Shown piece by piece: positions 1 to 5,875 of a DNA stretch of 8,758 bases. How positions within the stretch are numbered: the stretch's first letter is position 1; every line of letters begins with the position of its first letter. Made by a program: the position numbers and the translations under genes. The notes under the pieces are model-generated. The model had not been told where the DNA came from. It saw nothing but the letters and a program-made list of their open reading frames with translations, and did not search any database. Origin of the DNA: Actinomycetota bacterium (GTDB taxonomy: Bacteria; Actinomycetota; Geothermincolia; Fen-727; Anoxymicrobiaceae); NCBI GenBank assembly GCA_018894655.1, contig JAHIPE010000180.1, forward strand, positions 1-8,758. The letters run 5' to 3'.

Positions 1-795
1 CCTCATGTCCGGCACGCCGAGTTGCGCCAGGACAGAGCCGTCCACCATCTCTATCATGGAGTGTACGACGCTCTGGGGGTGCACTATGACGTCAACCGAG
101 TCGATATCCACCGAGAACAGGTGGTGCGCCTCCAGCACCTCCAGGCCCTTGTTCATCAACGTGGCCGAATCCACGGTTACCTTGGGCCCCATCGACCAGG
201 TGGGATGCGCGAGCGTGTCCTCCCCCGTAACGCCCTCGAGCTCCTCCGCCGGCGTCGTCCTGAAAGGCCCGCCGGACGCGGTCAGGATGATCCGCCGCAC
301 TCTCGAAGGGTCCTCGCCGGCCAGGCACTGGTATATCGCGGAGTGCTCGCTGTCCACCGGGATGATGTGAGCACCGCTCGCCTCGGCTTTGGACATGACA
401 AGCTGCCCACCGGCGACCAGGCTCTCCTTGTTGGCCAGTGCCAGTGTGATACCTCTCTCGAGTACCGCGCAGGTAGGCTCCAGCCCCGCCGACCCGACCA
501 CCGAGTTCAACACGAGGTCATACGGCTCAGCTTCAATCAACTCCACCAGGCCGTCCGACCCCGAGTGCAACTCGACCCCCATGCCGAAGAACAGCCCCGC
601 AAACCTCGCCGCCGCCTCCCGGTCGGTCAGGCATACCCTGCCCGCTCCCAGGGCTCGCGCCTGTTCCGCCAGTCTCTCGCCGCTCCGGTGAGCGGATAGC
701 GCGGCCACCCTCAAGTGGCCCGAAAGCCGCAGGGCGACCTCCGCGGCCTGCGTGCCCATGGATCCTGTTGATCCCAGGACGGCGATGCTCCTCAT
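1..795 (-). CDS. dxr: 1-deoxy-D-xylulose 5-phosphate reductoisomerase (partial, C-terminus beyond window)
   Basis: This enzyme converts 1-deoxy-D-xylulose 5-phosphate to 2-C-methyl-D-erythritol 4-phosphate with NADPH and a divalent metal, the first committed step of the MEP isoprenoid pathway in the cytosol. The 265 visible codons are open. They show the N-terminal NADPH-binding loop GSTGS (8-12), ANKES (121-125), the metal and substrate motif PVDSEHSA (146-153), TASGGPF (172-178), HPTWSMG (197-203), VDSATLMNKGLE (208-219) and HPQS (239-242). By family analogy D148, E150 and E219 are the metal ligands. Family members have about 380-400 residues, so roughly the last third lies past the left edge. 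The ATG at 795 has GGGAG five bases upstream. It is the last gene of the run, 42 bases after cdsA. No frameshift or missing catalytic residue is visible. Confidence 0.98.
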   Translation of the reverse strand, partial: MRSIAVLGSTGSMGTQAAEVALRLSGHLRVAALSAHRSGERLAEQARALGAGRVCLTDREAAARFAGLFFGMGVELHSGSDGLVELIEAEPYDLVLNSVVGSAGLEPTCAVLERGITLALANKESLVAGGQLVMSKAEASGAHIIPVDSEHSAIYQCLAGEDPSRVRRIILTASGGPFRTTPAEELEGVTGEDTLAHPTWSMGPKVTVDSATLMNKGLEVLEAHHLFSVDIDSVDVIVHPQSVVHSMIEMVDGSVLAQLGVPDMR

Positions 796-837
796 GGTAA
801 CTCCCACGTTAGAAGGGGAAAGCCGGGCAACCGGGCC

Positions 838-1683
838 TTACTTGAGAACAAAGTAAAAGAGGTAGTAGAAGACCGCCGGCGCGGTGAACAGCGTGGAGTC
901 AAACCTGTCCATTATGCCACCGTGCCCGGGGATCATCTTACCCATGTCCTTCACGCCGTAGTCCCTCTTCAAGAGCGATTCAGACAGGTCGCCCAGCGGG
1001 CCCAGCACACATACGATCGCCCCGATCATCAGCGCGACACCTATGGAGAACCACTCCCACTTGTTGGAACCGAGGGCCAGTTGAATGAGCCATCTGAACA
1101 ACAAAGAAGCGGCCAGTACCCCCGCGGTACCGGCGACGGTCCCTTCCCAACTCTTGTTTGGGCTGGTTGTGGGCGCCATCTTGTGCCTTCCGATCTTCCT
1201 GCCGACCGCCCAGGCAAGTACATCGTAGACCCATATCAGGGCTATGAAGAAGATCAAGAGCAGCCAACCCCTGTTGCTGGGAGAAAGGCCGTCCACCAGG
1301 TCCCTGAGCAGCACCAGGTGGCTGAGGCAGAGCCCGGCGAGCAACGGGGCCAGCACTGTCATCGCCACCGCCTTGGTGGGCTTCACGTGCTTGAGAACCA
1401 GCATGTACCACATGAAGCTCGTGAACAGCAACGCAACCGTTACGTAACCGTAGCAGCCGGGCCCCTTGTAGTGGGCCAGGAACACGTAGGCCACCGAGCC
1501 GGCAATGCCCACGATCGCCGCGGTTGGACTTGCGGCCCCCTTGGTCTCAAACATGCTGAAGAGCTCAACCGTACCGATGACCGATGCCAACGCTATGGCG
1601 AAGGTAAACGGCAGCCGGCCCCATACCAGAGTTCCCAGCATCACCACCGCGAAAAGTACGGCGCCCAATACTCTTTGCACCAT
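838..1683 (-). CDS. cdsA: Phosphatidate cytidylyltransferase (CDP-diglyceride synthase)
   Basis: This integral membrane enzyme condenses phosphatidic acid with CTP to give CDP-diacylglycerol, the precursor of all bacterial phospholipids. The 281-residue protein is very hydrophobic, with about eight likely membrane segments (for example around 5-21, 24-38, 57-71, 79-97, 107-127, 140-160, 183-203, 212-230). It carries SPNKSWEGT (174-182) and the CdsA family signature at 236-262, with S-x-L-x-K-R, K-D and the H-G-G-x-x-D-R-x-D core (H254 to D262). Length is normal for the family. The frame also opens with TTG at 1686, immediately before the ATG at 1683; both lie behind GGGGGT at six and nine bases, and I prefer the ATG. 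It lies 34 bases downstream of frr with no uppS between them, unlike Bacillus and Escherichia but like actinobacteria. Confidence 0.97.
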   Translation of the reverse strand: MVQRVLGAVLFAVVMLGTLVWGRLPFTFAIALASVIGTVELFSMFETKGAASPTAAIVGIAGSVAYVFLAHYKGPGCYGYVTVALLFTSFMWYMLVLKHVKPTKAVAMTVLAPLLAGLCLSHLVLLRDLVDGLSPSNRGWLLLIFFIALIWVYDVLAWAVGRKIGRHKMAPTTSPNKSWEGTVAGTAGVLAASLLFRWLIQLALGSNKWEWFSIGVALMIGAIVCVLGPLGDLSESLLKRDYGVKDMGKMIPGHGGIMDRFDSTLFTAPAVFYYLFYFVLK

Positions 1684-1717
1684 CAACTATCTACCCCCGG
1701 AAAGTTTGGAAGGCGGC

Positions 1718-2278
1718 CTATATCTCCATCAACTCACTGGTCTTCTTGTCCGCCAGCTCGTCTATCTCGTGAATGTACTTGTCTGTGATCTTCTGTACCT
1801 CCTCGGTTCCCCTGTGGAGGTCGTCCTCGGTGGCATCCCCTTTCTTCTCCTCCTTGCGAAGGGCTTCTATCGCCTCCCGCCTGACGTTGCGTATGGCGAC
1901 CCTGCCCTCCTCAGCCCTGGCCTTGACCAGCTTGGTTAGCTCATGGCGCCGTTCCTCGGTCAACTGGGGCACCGGGAGACGGATTACTTCCCCGTCGTTG
2001 GAGGGAACTAAGCCGAGGTCAGACTGGGTGATCGCCTTCTGTACATCGGGGATGCTGTTGCGGTCGTAGGGCTGGATGACAAGCAACCTCGCCTCGGGCG
2101 CGCTTATGGTTGCCACCTGGTTCAGTGGTGTCGGCGTCCCGTAGTAGTCGATATGCAACCTCTCTACCAGCGCGGGCGTGGCCCGTCCTGTCCTTACCCC
2201 GCCGAACTCCTGTGCGGTTACCTCCACCGCCTTCTGGATCTTGCGCGTGGCATCTTCCATGATCTCGTCCATCTCCAC
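1718..2278 (-). CDS. frr: Ribosome recycling factor
   Basis: With EF-G, this cytosolic factor splits the post-termination 70S ribosome so that subunits can be reused. The 186-residue product matches the usual length of about 185. It shows the helical start ending in the conserved FGGVRTGRATPALVE segment (25-39), the beta-domain stretch HIDYYGTPTPLNQVA (42-56), PYDRNSIPDVQKAI (70-83), and the R-x-P-x-P-x-L-T-E-E-R-R-x-E-L segment around 100-114. A charged C-terminal helix completes the three-helix bundle. The start is taken as GTG at 2278, with GGAG eight bases upstream. In-frame ATG codons at 2272 and 2260 are alternatives and would shorten the protein by two or six residues. It lies 53 bases after pyrH and 34 before cdsA, within the translation and envelope operon. 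Confidence 0.98.
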   Translation of the reverse strand: MEMDEIMEDATRKIQKAVEVTAQEFGGVRTGRATPALVERLHIDYYGTPTPLNQVATISAPEARLLVIQPYDRNSIPDVQKAITQSDLGLVPSNDGEVIRLPVPQLTEERRHELTKLVKARAEEGRVAIRNVRREAIEALRKEEKKGDATEDDLHRGTEEVQKITDKYIHEIDELADKKTSELMEI

Positions 2279-2331
2279 CCCTTACTTCTCCGGCGCCAAT
2301 ACCCGGCCTATCCTCTTCAGTTGCTTCGTTC

Positions 2332-3099
2332 TCAACTCCGGCTGCCTACCCTGGTACCGATGCTCTCCCCGCTGCACAGCTTCCTCAGGTTGCCGTGCTC
2401 GAAGAGGTTGAACACCACTATAGGCAACTTGTTGTCCATGCAAAGGCTTATGGCGGTCGCGTCCATGACCTCGAGTTCCCGGTTGAGCACCTCGAGGTAA
2501 CTCAGGCTTTGAAACAGGGTAGCGTCAGGGTGCTTGACCGGGTCCCGGTCGAAAACCCCATCCACCTTGGTCGCCTTTAGTATTGCGTCGGCCCCTATCT
2601 CCAGCGCCCTGAGCGCCGCCGCGGTGTCGGTTGTGAAGTACGGGTTCCCGGTTCCCCCCGCGAAAAGGACGACCCTCCCCTTCTCGAGGTGCCTGATCGC
2701 CTTGCGGCGGATATGCGGCTCGGCAACCTGCTGCATAGTAATAGCGGTCTGAACGCGGGTGTTTACGCCTTTCTTCTCCAGCGAGTCCTGGAGCGCCAGG
2801 GCGTTCATTATCGTTGCCTGCATCCCCATGAAATCAGCGGTGGCCCGGTCCAGCCCCCTGGCGCTATCCGAGGTGCCCCTGAAGATATTGCCCCCCCCGA
2901 CCACCAGGGCCAGCTGGATTCCGGTGCCATGCACCTCGGCAAGCTCTTCCGCCACCGACGACACCACGCTGGTATCGATGCCGTAACCCACCTGTGAGTC
3001 CATGAACGCCTCACCGGAGAGCTTGACCAGCACCCGGGACAAAGACGGCTTCCCCCTGCCCGTTTCCAGACCGGAGGTAGTACTTTGTTCACCAGACAT
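2332..3099 (-). CDS. pyrH: UMP kinase (uridylate kinase)
   Basis: This enzyme phosphorylates UMP to UDP with ATP in pyrimidine nucleotide synthesis. The bacterial form is a hexamer of the amino-acid kinase fold, usually regulated by GTP and UTP. The 255-residue product has the phosphate-binding KLSGEAF (26-32), VVGGGNIFRG (66-75), RATADFMGM (85-93), the GGTGNPYFTTDTAA loop (148-161) and ATKVDGVFDRDP (176-187). The first 19 or so residues are poorly conserved and hydrophilic; N-terminal extensions of this kind are known in actinobacterial PyrH. The ATG at 3099 has only a distant GGGGG as ribosome site. A TTG at 3042, with AGGGGG eight bases upstream, would give a 236-residue protein close to the typical length, so the start is uncertain. 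It follows tsf by 19 bases. Confidence 0.98.
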   Translation of the reverse strand: MSGEQSTTSGLETGRGKPSLSRVLVKLSGEAFMDSQVGYGIDTSVVSSVAEELAEVHGTGIQLALVVGGGNIFRGTSDSARGLDRATADFMGMQATIMNALALQDSLEKKGVNTRVQTAITMQQVAEPHIRRKAIRHLEKGRVVLFAGGTGNPYFTTDTAAALRALEIGADAILKATKVDGVFDRDPVKHPDATLFQSLSYLEVLNRELEVMDATAISLCMDNKLPIVVFNLFEHGNLRKLCSGESIGTRVGSRS

Positions 3100-3118
3100 A
3101 CCGCGAGGCCCCCGTCCC

Positions 3119-3730
3119 TTACTCCCGCTTCTCCCCTACCTGGAAGCGGCTGAACCTTCGTATCTCGAGCTTCTCACCCAACCTCGCCGAAGCCTGCGCC
3201 AGCAACTCCGCGACGGTCAACGACGGGTCCTTTACAAAAGGCTGATCGAGAAGGCACACCTCCTGGTAATGCTTCTCGAGCATCCCGCTCACTATCCGAT
3301 CCCACACCTTCTCCGGCTTCCCCTCGACCTCGCACCTGGCCCTGTATATCTCCTTCTCCGCGTCTACGATATCGGGCGGCACCGCCTCCCGGTCGAGGTA
3401 CAGGGGATTGCACGCCGCCACCTGCAGGGCGACAACGTGCGCCAGTTCGAGGAACCCCTCGTTTCGCGCCACGAAGTCGGTCTCGCAGTTGATCTCCACC
3501 AGCGACCCGATCTGCTTTCCGATATGCAGGTAGGACTCGATGACCCCCTGGTCGGCCGACCGGTCCTGGCGCTTCTTGGCCTTGGCGAGCCCTTTCTCGC
3601 GGAGAAAGCGTACCGCCTTCTCCATATCGCCGCCCGTCTCGGTAAGAGCGCGCTTGCAATCCATCATGCCGGCACTGGTCTTGTCCCTCAGTTCCTTGAC
3701 CTGCTTCGCGTTTATCTTCGAACCAGACAT
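3119..3730 (-). CDS. tsf: Elongation factor Ts (short form)
   Basis: EF-Ts is the guanine nucleotide exchange factor that regenerates EF-Tu-GTP. The 203-residue product has the N-terminal UBA-like domain with family signature 1, LRDKTSAGMMDCKRAL (14-29), and signature 2, EINCETDFVARN (79-90), which includes the TDF motif that contacts EF-Tu. It ends with the characteristic KPEKVWDRIVSGMLEK and EVCLLDQPFVKD segments (138-168) and RRFSRFQVGE (191-200). E. coli EF-Ts has 283 residues, so this is the compact single-core type seen in groups such as Thermus and Thermotoga. An in-frame GTG at 3736 would overlap the rpsB stop by four bases, but GGGAG then lies directly against it. ATG at 3730 has GGGAG seven bases upstream and is preferred, leaving two bases after the rpsB stop. 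Translational coupling to rpsB is likely. Confidence 0.98.
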   Translation of the reverse strand: MSGSKINAKQVKELRDKTSAGMMDCKRALTETGGDMEKAVRFLREKGLAKAKKRQDRSADQGVIESYLHIGKQIGSLVEINCETDFVARNEGFLELAHVVALQVAACNPLYLDREAVPPDIVDAEKEIYRARCEVEGKPEKVWDRIVSGMLEKHYQEVCLLDQPFVKDPSLTVAELLAQASARLGEKLEIRRFSRFQVGEKRE

Positions 3731-3732
3731 CT

Positions 3733-4725
3733 TCACTCTCCCGGCTCTGTCGTTATCCCTACGGCCGACTCGTCACCGCCCGCGGGAGCTTCCGGGCCTC
3801 CCCGCTCGGCGCCCTCGGGCTGTGCCTCCCCGGTCTCACCCACCACGGTCTCTTCCGCCTTTCGGGCATCCTCCTCGGCCCCCTCTTCCGTCGGGTCCCC
3901 GGAGTAGACCGGCGTGATGTCGGGGCCGGCGATATCCTCGGGTGACGCGCTGAAAGCGGGAACGGTGTCCGAGCGCCTGGCCTGCGGCTTGCCCTTCTCC
4001 TCCTCCGCCTTCTGCTCCATCTCCTCGGCGAGCCGGACATCCTTTATCGCCTGGCCCTCTATTACCGCGTCGGCCACCACCCTGCAGATGAGGTCCGCGG
4101 CGCGAATGGCATCGTCGTTTCCTGGGATTATGTAGTCTACCTCGTCAGGGTCACAGTTGGTATCCACCAGGCTCACGATGGGGATACCCAGTTTCCGGCC
4201 CTCGGAGACCGCTATCTTCTCCTTCCGCTGGTCCAACACGAAGACCATGGAAGGCACCTTGTGCATGTTTCGTATACCCTCGAGGTTGCGCCTCAGCTTG
4301 GCGATCTGCCGCCTTATCTGTAACGCTTCCTTCTTGGGAAGAACGTCGAGTTCCCCCTCGGCATCGCGGCGCTCCAGCTCGTCCAAGTACATCACCCTCT
4401 TGTGGATAGTGACGAAGTTGGTGAGTGTCCCCCCGAGCCACCGCAGGTTGACGTACGACATCCCGCACCGTTTCGCGTGCTCCTCCACCGCCTCCTGGGC
4501 CTGCCTCTTGGTCCCTACAAACACGATAGTCCCACCGTCAGCCACGGCATTTTTTATCGCGTTGTATGCGGTGCCGATCATGACCAGCGTCTTCTGCAGG
4601 TCAATTATGTAGATGTCGTTCCGCTCGGTGAAGATGTACGGCTTCATCTTGGGGTTCCACCGGCGAGTCTGGTGACCGAAGTGAACTCCCGCCTCCAGGA
4701 GTTCCTTCAGGGTTACTACAGCCAT
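3733..4725 (-). CDS. rpsB: 30S ribosomal protein S2 with long acidic C-terminal tail
   Basis: S2 is a late-assembling small-subunit protein bridging the 30S head and body, and it helps recruit S1 where S1 exists. The 330-residue product begins with the classical LLEAGVHFGHQTRRWNPKM (9-27), followed by IYIIDLQKT (38-46), FVGTKRQAQ (69-77), RWLGGTLTNF (95-104), a coiled-coil hairpin (about 105-152), and the P-x-x-x-F-V-L-D region (158-165) with VDTNCDPDEVDYIIPGNDDA (187-206). Typical S2 has about 240-260 residues. Residues 238-330 form an extra hydrophilic tail with 24 acidic and 8 basic residues, rich in G, A and P, probably disordered. The ATG at 4725 is decided by a perfect AGGAGG seven bases upstream; the frame stays open to 4806, but that extension lacks S2 homology. 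It heads the rpsB-tsf run, behind a structured leader. Confidence 0.99.
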   Translation of the reverse strand: MAVVTLKELLEAGVHFGHQTRRWNPKMKPYIFTERNDIYIIDLQKTLVMIGTAYNAIKNAVADGGTIVFVGTKRQAQEAVEEHAKRCGMSYVNLRWLGGTLTNFVTIHKRVMYLDELERRDAEGELDVLPKKEALQIRRQIAKLRRNLEGIRNMHKVPSMVFVLDQRKEKIAVSEGRKLGIPIVSLVDTNCDPDEVDYIIPGNDDAIRAADLICRVVADAVIEGQAIKDVRLAEEMEQKAEEEKGKPQARRSDTVPAFSASPEDIAGPDITPVYSGDPTEEGAEEDARKAEETVVGETGEAQPEGAERGGPEAPAGGDESAVGITTEPGE

Positions 4726-4730
4726 TTTCA

Positions 4731-4738
4731 AGCCTCCT
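4731..4738 (-). promoter_or_regulatory. Ribosome binding site of rpsB
   Basis: AGGAGG, complementary to the 3' end of 16S rRNA, lies seven bases before the ATG at 4725 on the minus strand. It is the strongest ribosome binding site in the window, and it fixes the start of rpsB against a frame that stays open for 27 more codons upstream. Confidence 0.85.
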
Positions 4739-4767
4739 GACCTAGTTGTCCCTTCCCCGGCTTCTAC

Positions 4768-4801
4768 CTCCGCTGCAACCCTGAGGGCACCGGCAGCGGA
4801 G
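4768..4801 (-). repeat. 9-bp stem-loop in rpsB leader
   Basis: CTCCGCTGC at 4768-4776 and its exact reverse complement GCAGCGGAG at 4793-4801 enclose a 16-base loop that contains a further CCC/GGG pairing. The hairpin would lie 42 bases before the rpsB ATG in the transcript. It has no T-run on either side, so it is more likely a regulatory or mRNA-stability structure than a terminator. Confidence 0.6.
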
Positions 4802-4819
4802 TCCACCGGAGTGTGTATT

Positions 4820-4838
4820 TCGGCCCGGTTGGGGCCGA
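4820..4838 (-). repeat. 7-bp GC-rich hairpin in rpsB leader
   Basis: TCGGCCC at 4820-4826 pairs exactly with GGGCCGA at 4832-4838 around a five-base loop. It lies 18 bases upstream of the 9-bp hairpin in the rpsB transcript, so the two could stack or act together. There is no T-run after it. Confidence 0.5.
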
Positions 4839-4924
4839 TAAAATCTTCACAAGTTTAATATAGGGAGTTTCAATCCGCAACAGTGCCGGCCATCACCGCC
4901 ACCGGCAACGGCCGCCAAGCTGCC

Positions 4925-4965
4925 GCCGCTCAAGTTGTGAGGAGTATTATTGCAACGCAAGCGGC
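4925..4965 (-). repeat. Interrupted stem-loop downstream of the sigma factor gene
   Basis: GCCGCT at 4925-4930 pairs with AGCGGC at 4960-4965. After a symmetric three-by-three internal loop, GTTG at 4934-4937 pairs with CAAC at 4953-4956, leaving a 15-base loop. It lies about 50 bases after the sigma factor stop. It may stabilise or punctuate the 3' end of that mRNA or belong to the rpsB leader; no T-run follows. Confidence 0.4.
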
Positions 4966-5013
4966 GTACACGCACTCGCACATAAGCAATACCAACTCCA
5001 AACATCAGAGCTG

Positions 5014-5859
5014 TTACTCGAAGCCCAACATCTCCCCCAGCCTCGCGCGAAGGCGAAGGATAGCCTTGGTATGCATCTGGCAGACCCTTGACTCGGTAAC
5101 CAGAAGGACCTCGCCGATTTCCCGCATGGTCAGCCCCTCGTAGTAATAGAGGCTGATGACGATTCGCTCCCTCTCGGGCAGCCGGTTAATGGCACCGGCA
5201 ATAATATCCTTCATCTCCTCCAGCTCAAACGTCTGGGAAGGGTCCTTTACCTTGATGTCCTCCACGGTATCGGCGAGGCATATCTTGTCAGACCTGTCGC
5301 CGCCGACGGTCCATAGCTCATCCAGCGCCACCAGGGACATGAGAGACAGCCTGCCCAGCAGGTTGGCATACTCCTCCAGGGTCAACCCGAGCCGGTCGGC
5401 GACCTCCTCATCGGTGGGAATCCTGCGCAGTTCGCTCTCCAGCGCGACGTACGCCCGCTCGATCTCCCTGGCCTTGAACCGGACAGACCGCGGCACCCAG
5501 TCGTCGGCCCTGAGCTCGTCGATTATCGCCCCCTTTATCCGGGCAAGGGCGTAGGTCTCGAACTTGATCCCCCTCTCCAGGTCGTACTTCTCTATCGCGT
5601 CCAGCAACCCGAAGACACCGTAGCTCACCAGGTCCCCGAACTCGACGGTAGACGGAAGACCCGACGAGACGCGGCCGGCAACGTACTTCACCAGGGGAGC
5701 GTAGTGAAGAATCAACTCCTCGCGGGACTCCTTTGAGCAGGTTCGCTTGTACTCCACCCAGAGGGCTTTCGCCCTGGCGTCCGTCTTCCTCCGTGCCGCA
5801 CCCCGCCTGGTGTCTTCAGCGTTCTTCGACTGTTTCGAGTCCGGTGAGTTATACGTCAT
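5014..5859 (-). CDS. fliA/whiG: RNA polymerase sigma factor, FliA/WhiG (sigma-28) family
   Basis: This alternative sigma factor directs RNA polymerase to a dedicated promoter class: flagellar and chemotaxis genes for FliA/SigD, sporulation genes for Streptomyces WhiG. The 281-residue product has region 2 at about 49-120, including DLVSYGVFGLLDAIEKYD (76-93), FETYALARIKGAIIDELR (100-117) and WVPRSVR (121-127). Region 3 covers about 128-178. Region 4 covers about 221-275 with RLPERERIVISLYYYEGLT (226-244) and TESRVCQMHTKAI (255-267). These motifs match WhiG closely, as does the length. Residue 253, usually glycine in the turn of the region 4 helix-turn-helix, is leucine here. A basic segment (about 17-31) precedes region 2. 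ATG at 5859, 16 bases after the xerC stop, has only a weak GAAGAAGA ribosome site; upstream open frame overlaps xerC and lacks homology. No flagellar or sporulation genes are in the window, so the regulon is unknown. Confidence 0.95.
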   Translation of the reverse strand: MTYNSPDSKQSKNAEDTRRGAARRKTDARAKALWVEYKRTCSKESREELILHYAPLVKYVAGRVSSGLPSTVEFGDLVSYGVFGLLDAIEKYDLERGIKFETYALARIKGAIIDELRADDWVPRSVRFKAREIERAYVALESELRRIPTDEEVADRLGLTLEEYANLLGRLSLMSLVALDELWTVGGDRSDKICLADTVEDIKVKDPSQTFELEEMKDIIAGAINRLPERERIVISLYYYEGLTMREIGEVLLVTESRVCQMHTKAILRLRARLGEMLGFE

Positions 5860-5875
5860 CTGCTGTCTTCTTCGT

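Larger units (their letters stand above)
4726..5013 (-). promoter_or_regulatory. Structured intergenic leader upstream of rpsB
   Basis: These 288 bases separate the sigma factor stop from the rpsB start; I see no convincing gene in them. In the direction of transcription they hold an interrupted stem-loop (4965-4925), a GC-rich inverted repeat (4907-4884), an AT-rich patch with a TATATT hexamer (4862-4857) that could be a -10 element but has no good -35, a 7-bp hairpin (4838-4820), a 9-bp hairpin (4801-4768), then AGGAGG and the start codon. No inverted repeat is followed by a run of T, so no intrinsic terminator for the sigma gene is evident. Gap size and content suggest that rpsB begins its own transcript here. 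Autogenous control of rpsB-tsf by S2 through the leader is known in E. coli; that it happens here is inference. Confidence 0.5.

Noticed and set aside
3002..3907. Long plus-strand open frames opposite tsf, rpsB, cdsA and dprA
   Set aside because: They are antisense shadows of well-identified minus-strand genes in GC-rich DNA, where the complementary strand often stays open; their compositions are P/R/H-rich without motifs.
4726..4806. 27-codon N-terminal extension of S2 from an upstream ATG at 4806
   Set aside because: A perfect AGGAGG sits right before the ATG at 4725, S2 homology begins exactly there, and the extension overlaps the leader hairpin.
4834..4841. GCCGATAA on the plus strand, an exact match to the sigma-28/WhiG -10 consensus
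   Set aside because: There is no TAAA -35 element at the right distance upstream, it points opposite to all nearby genes, and four of its bases are forced by the rpsB leader hairpin.
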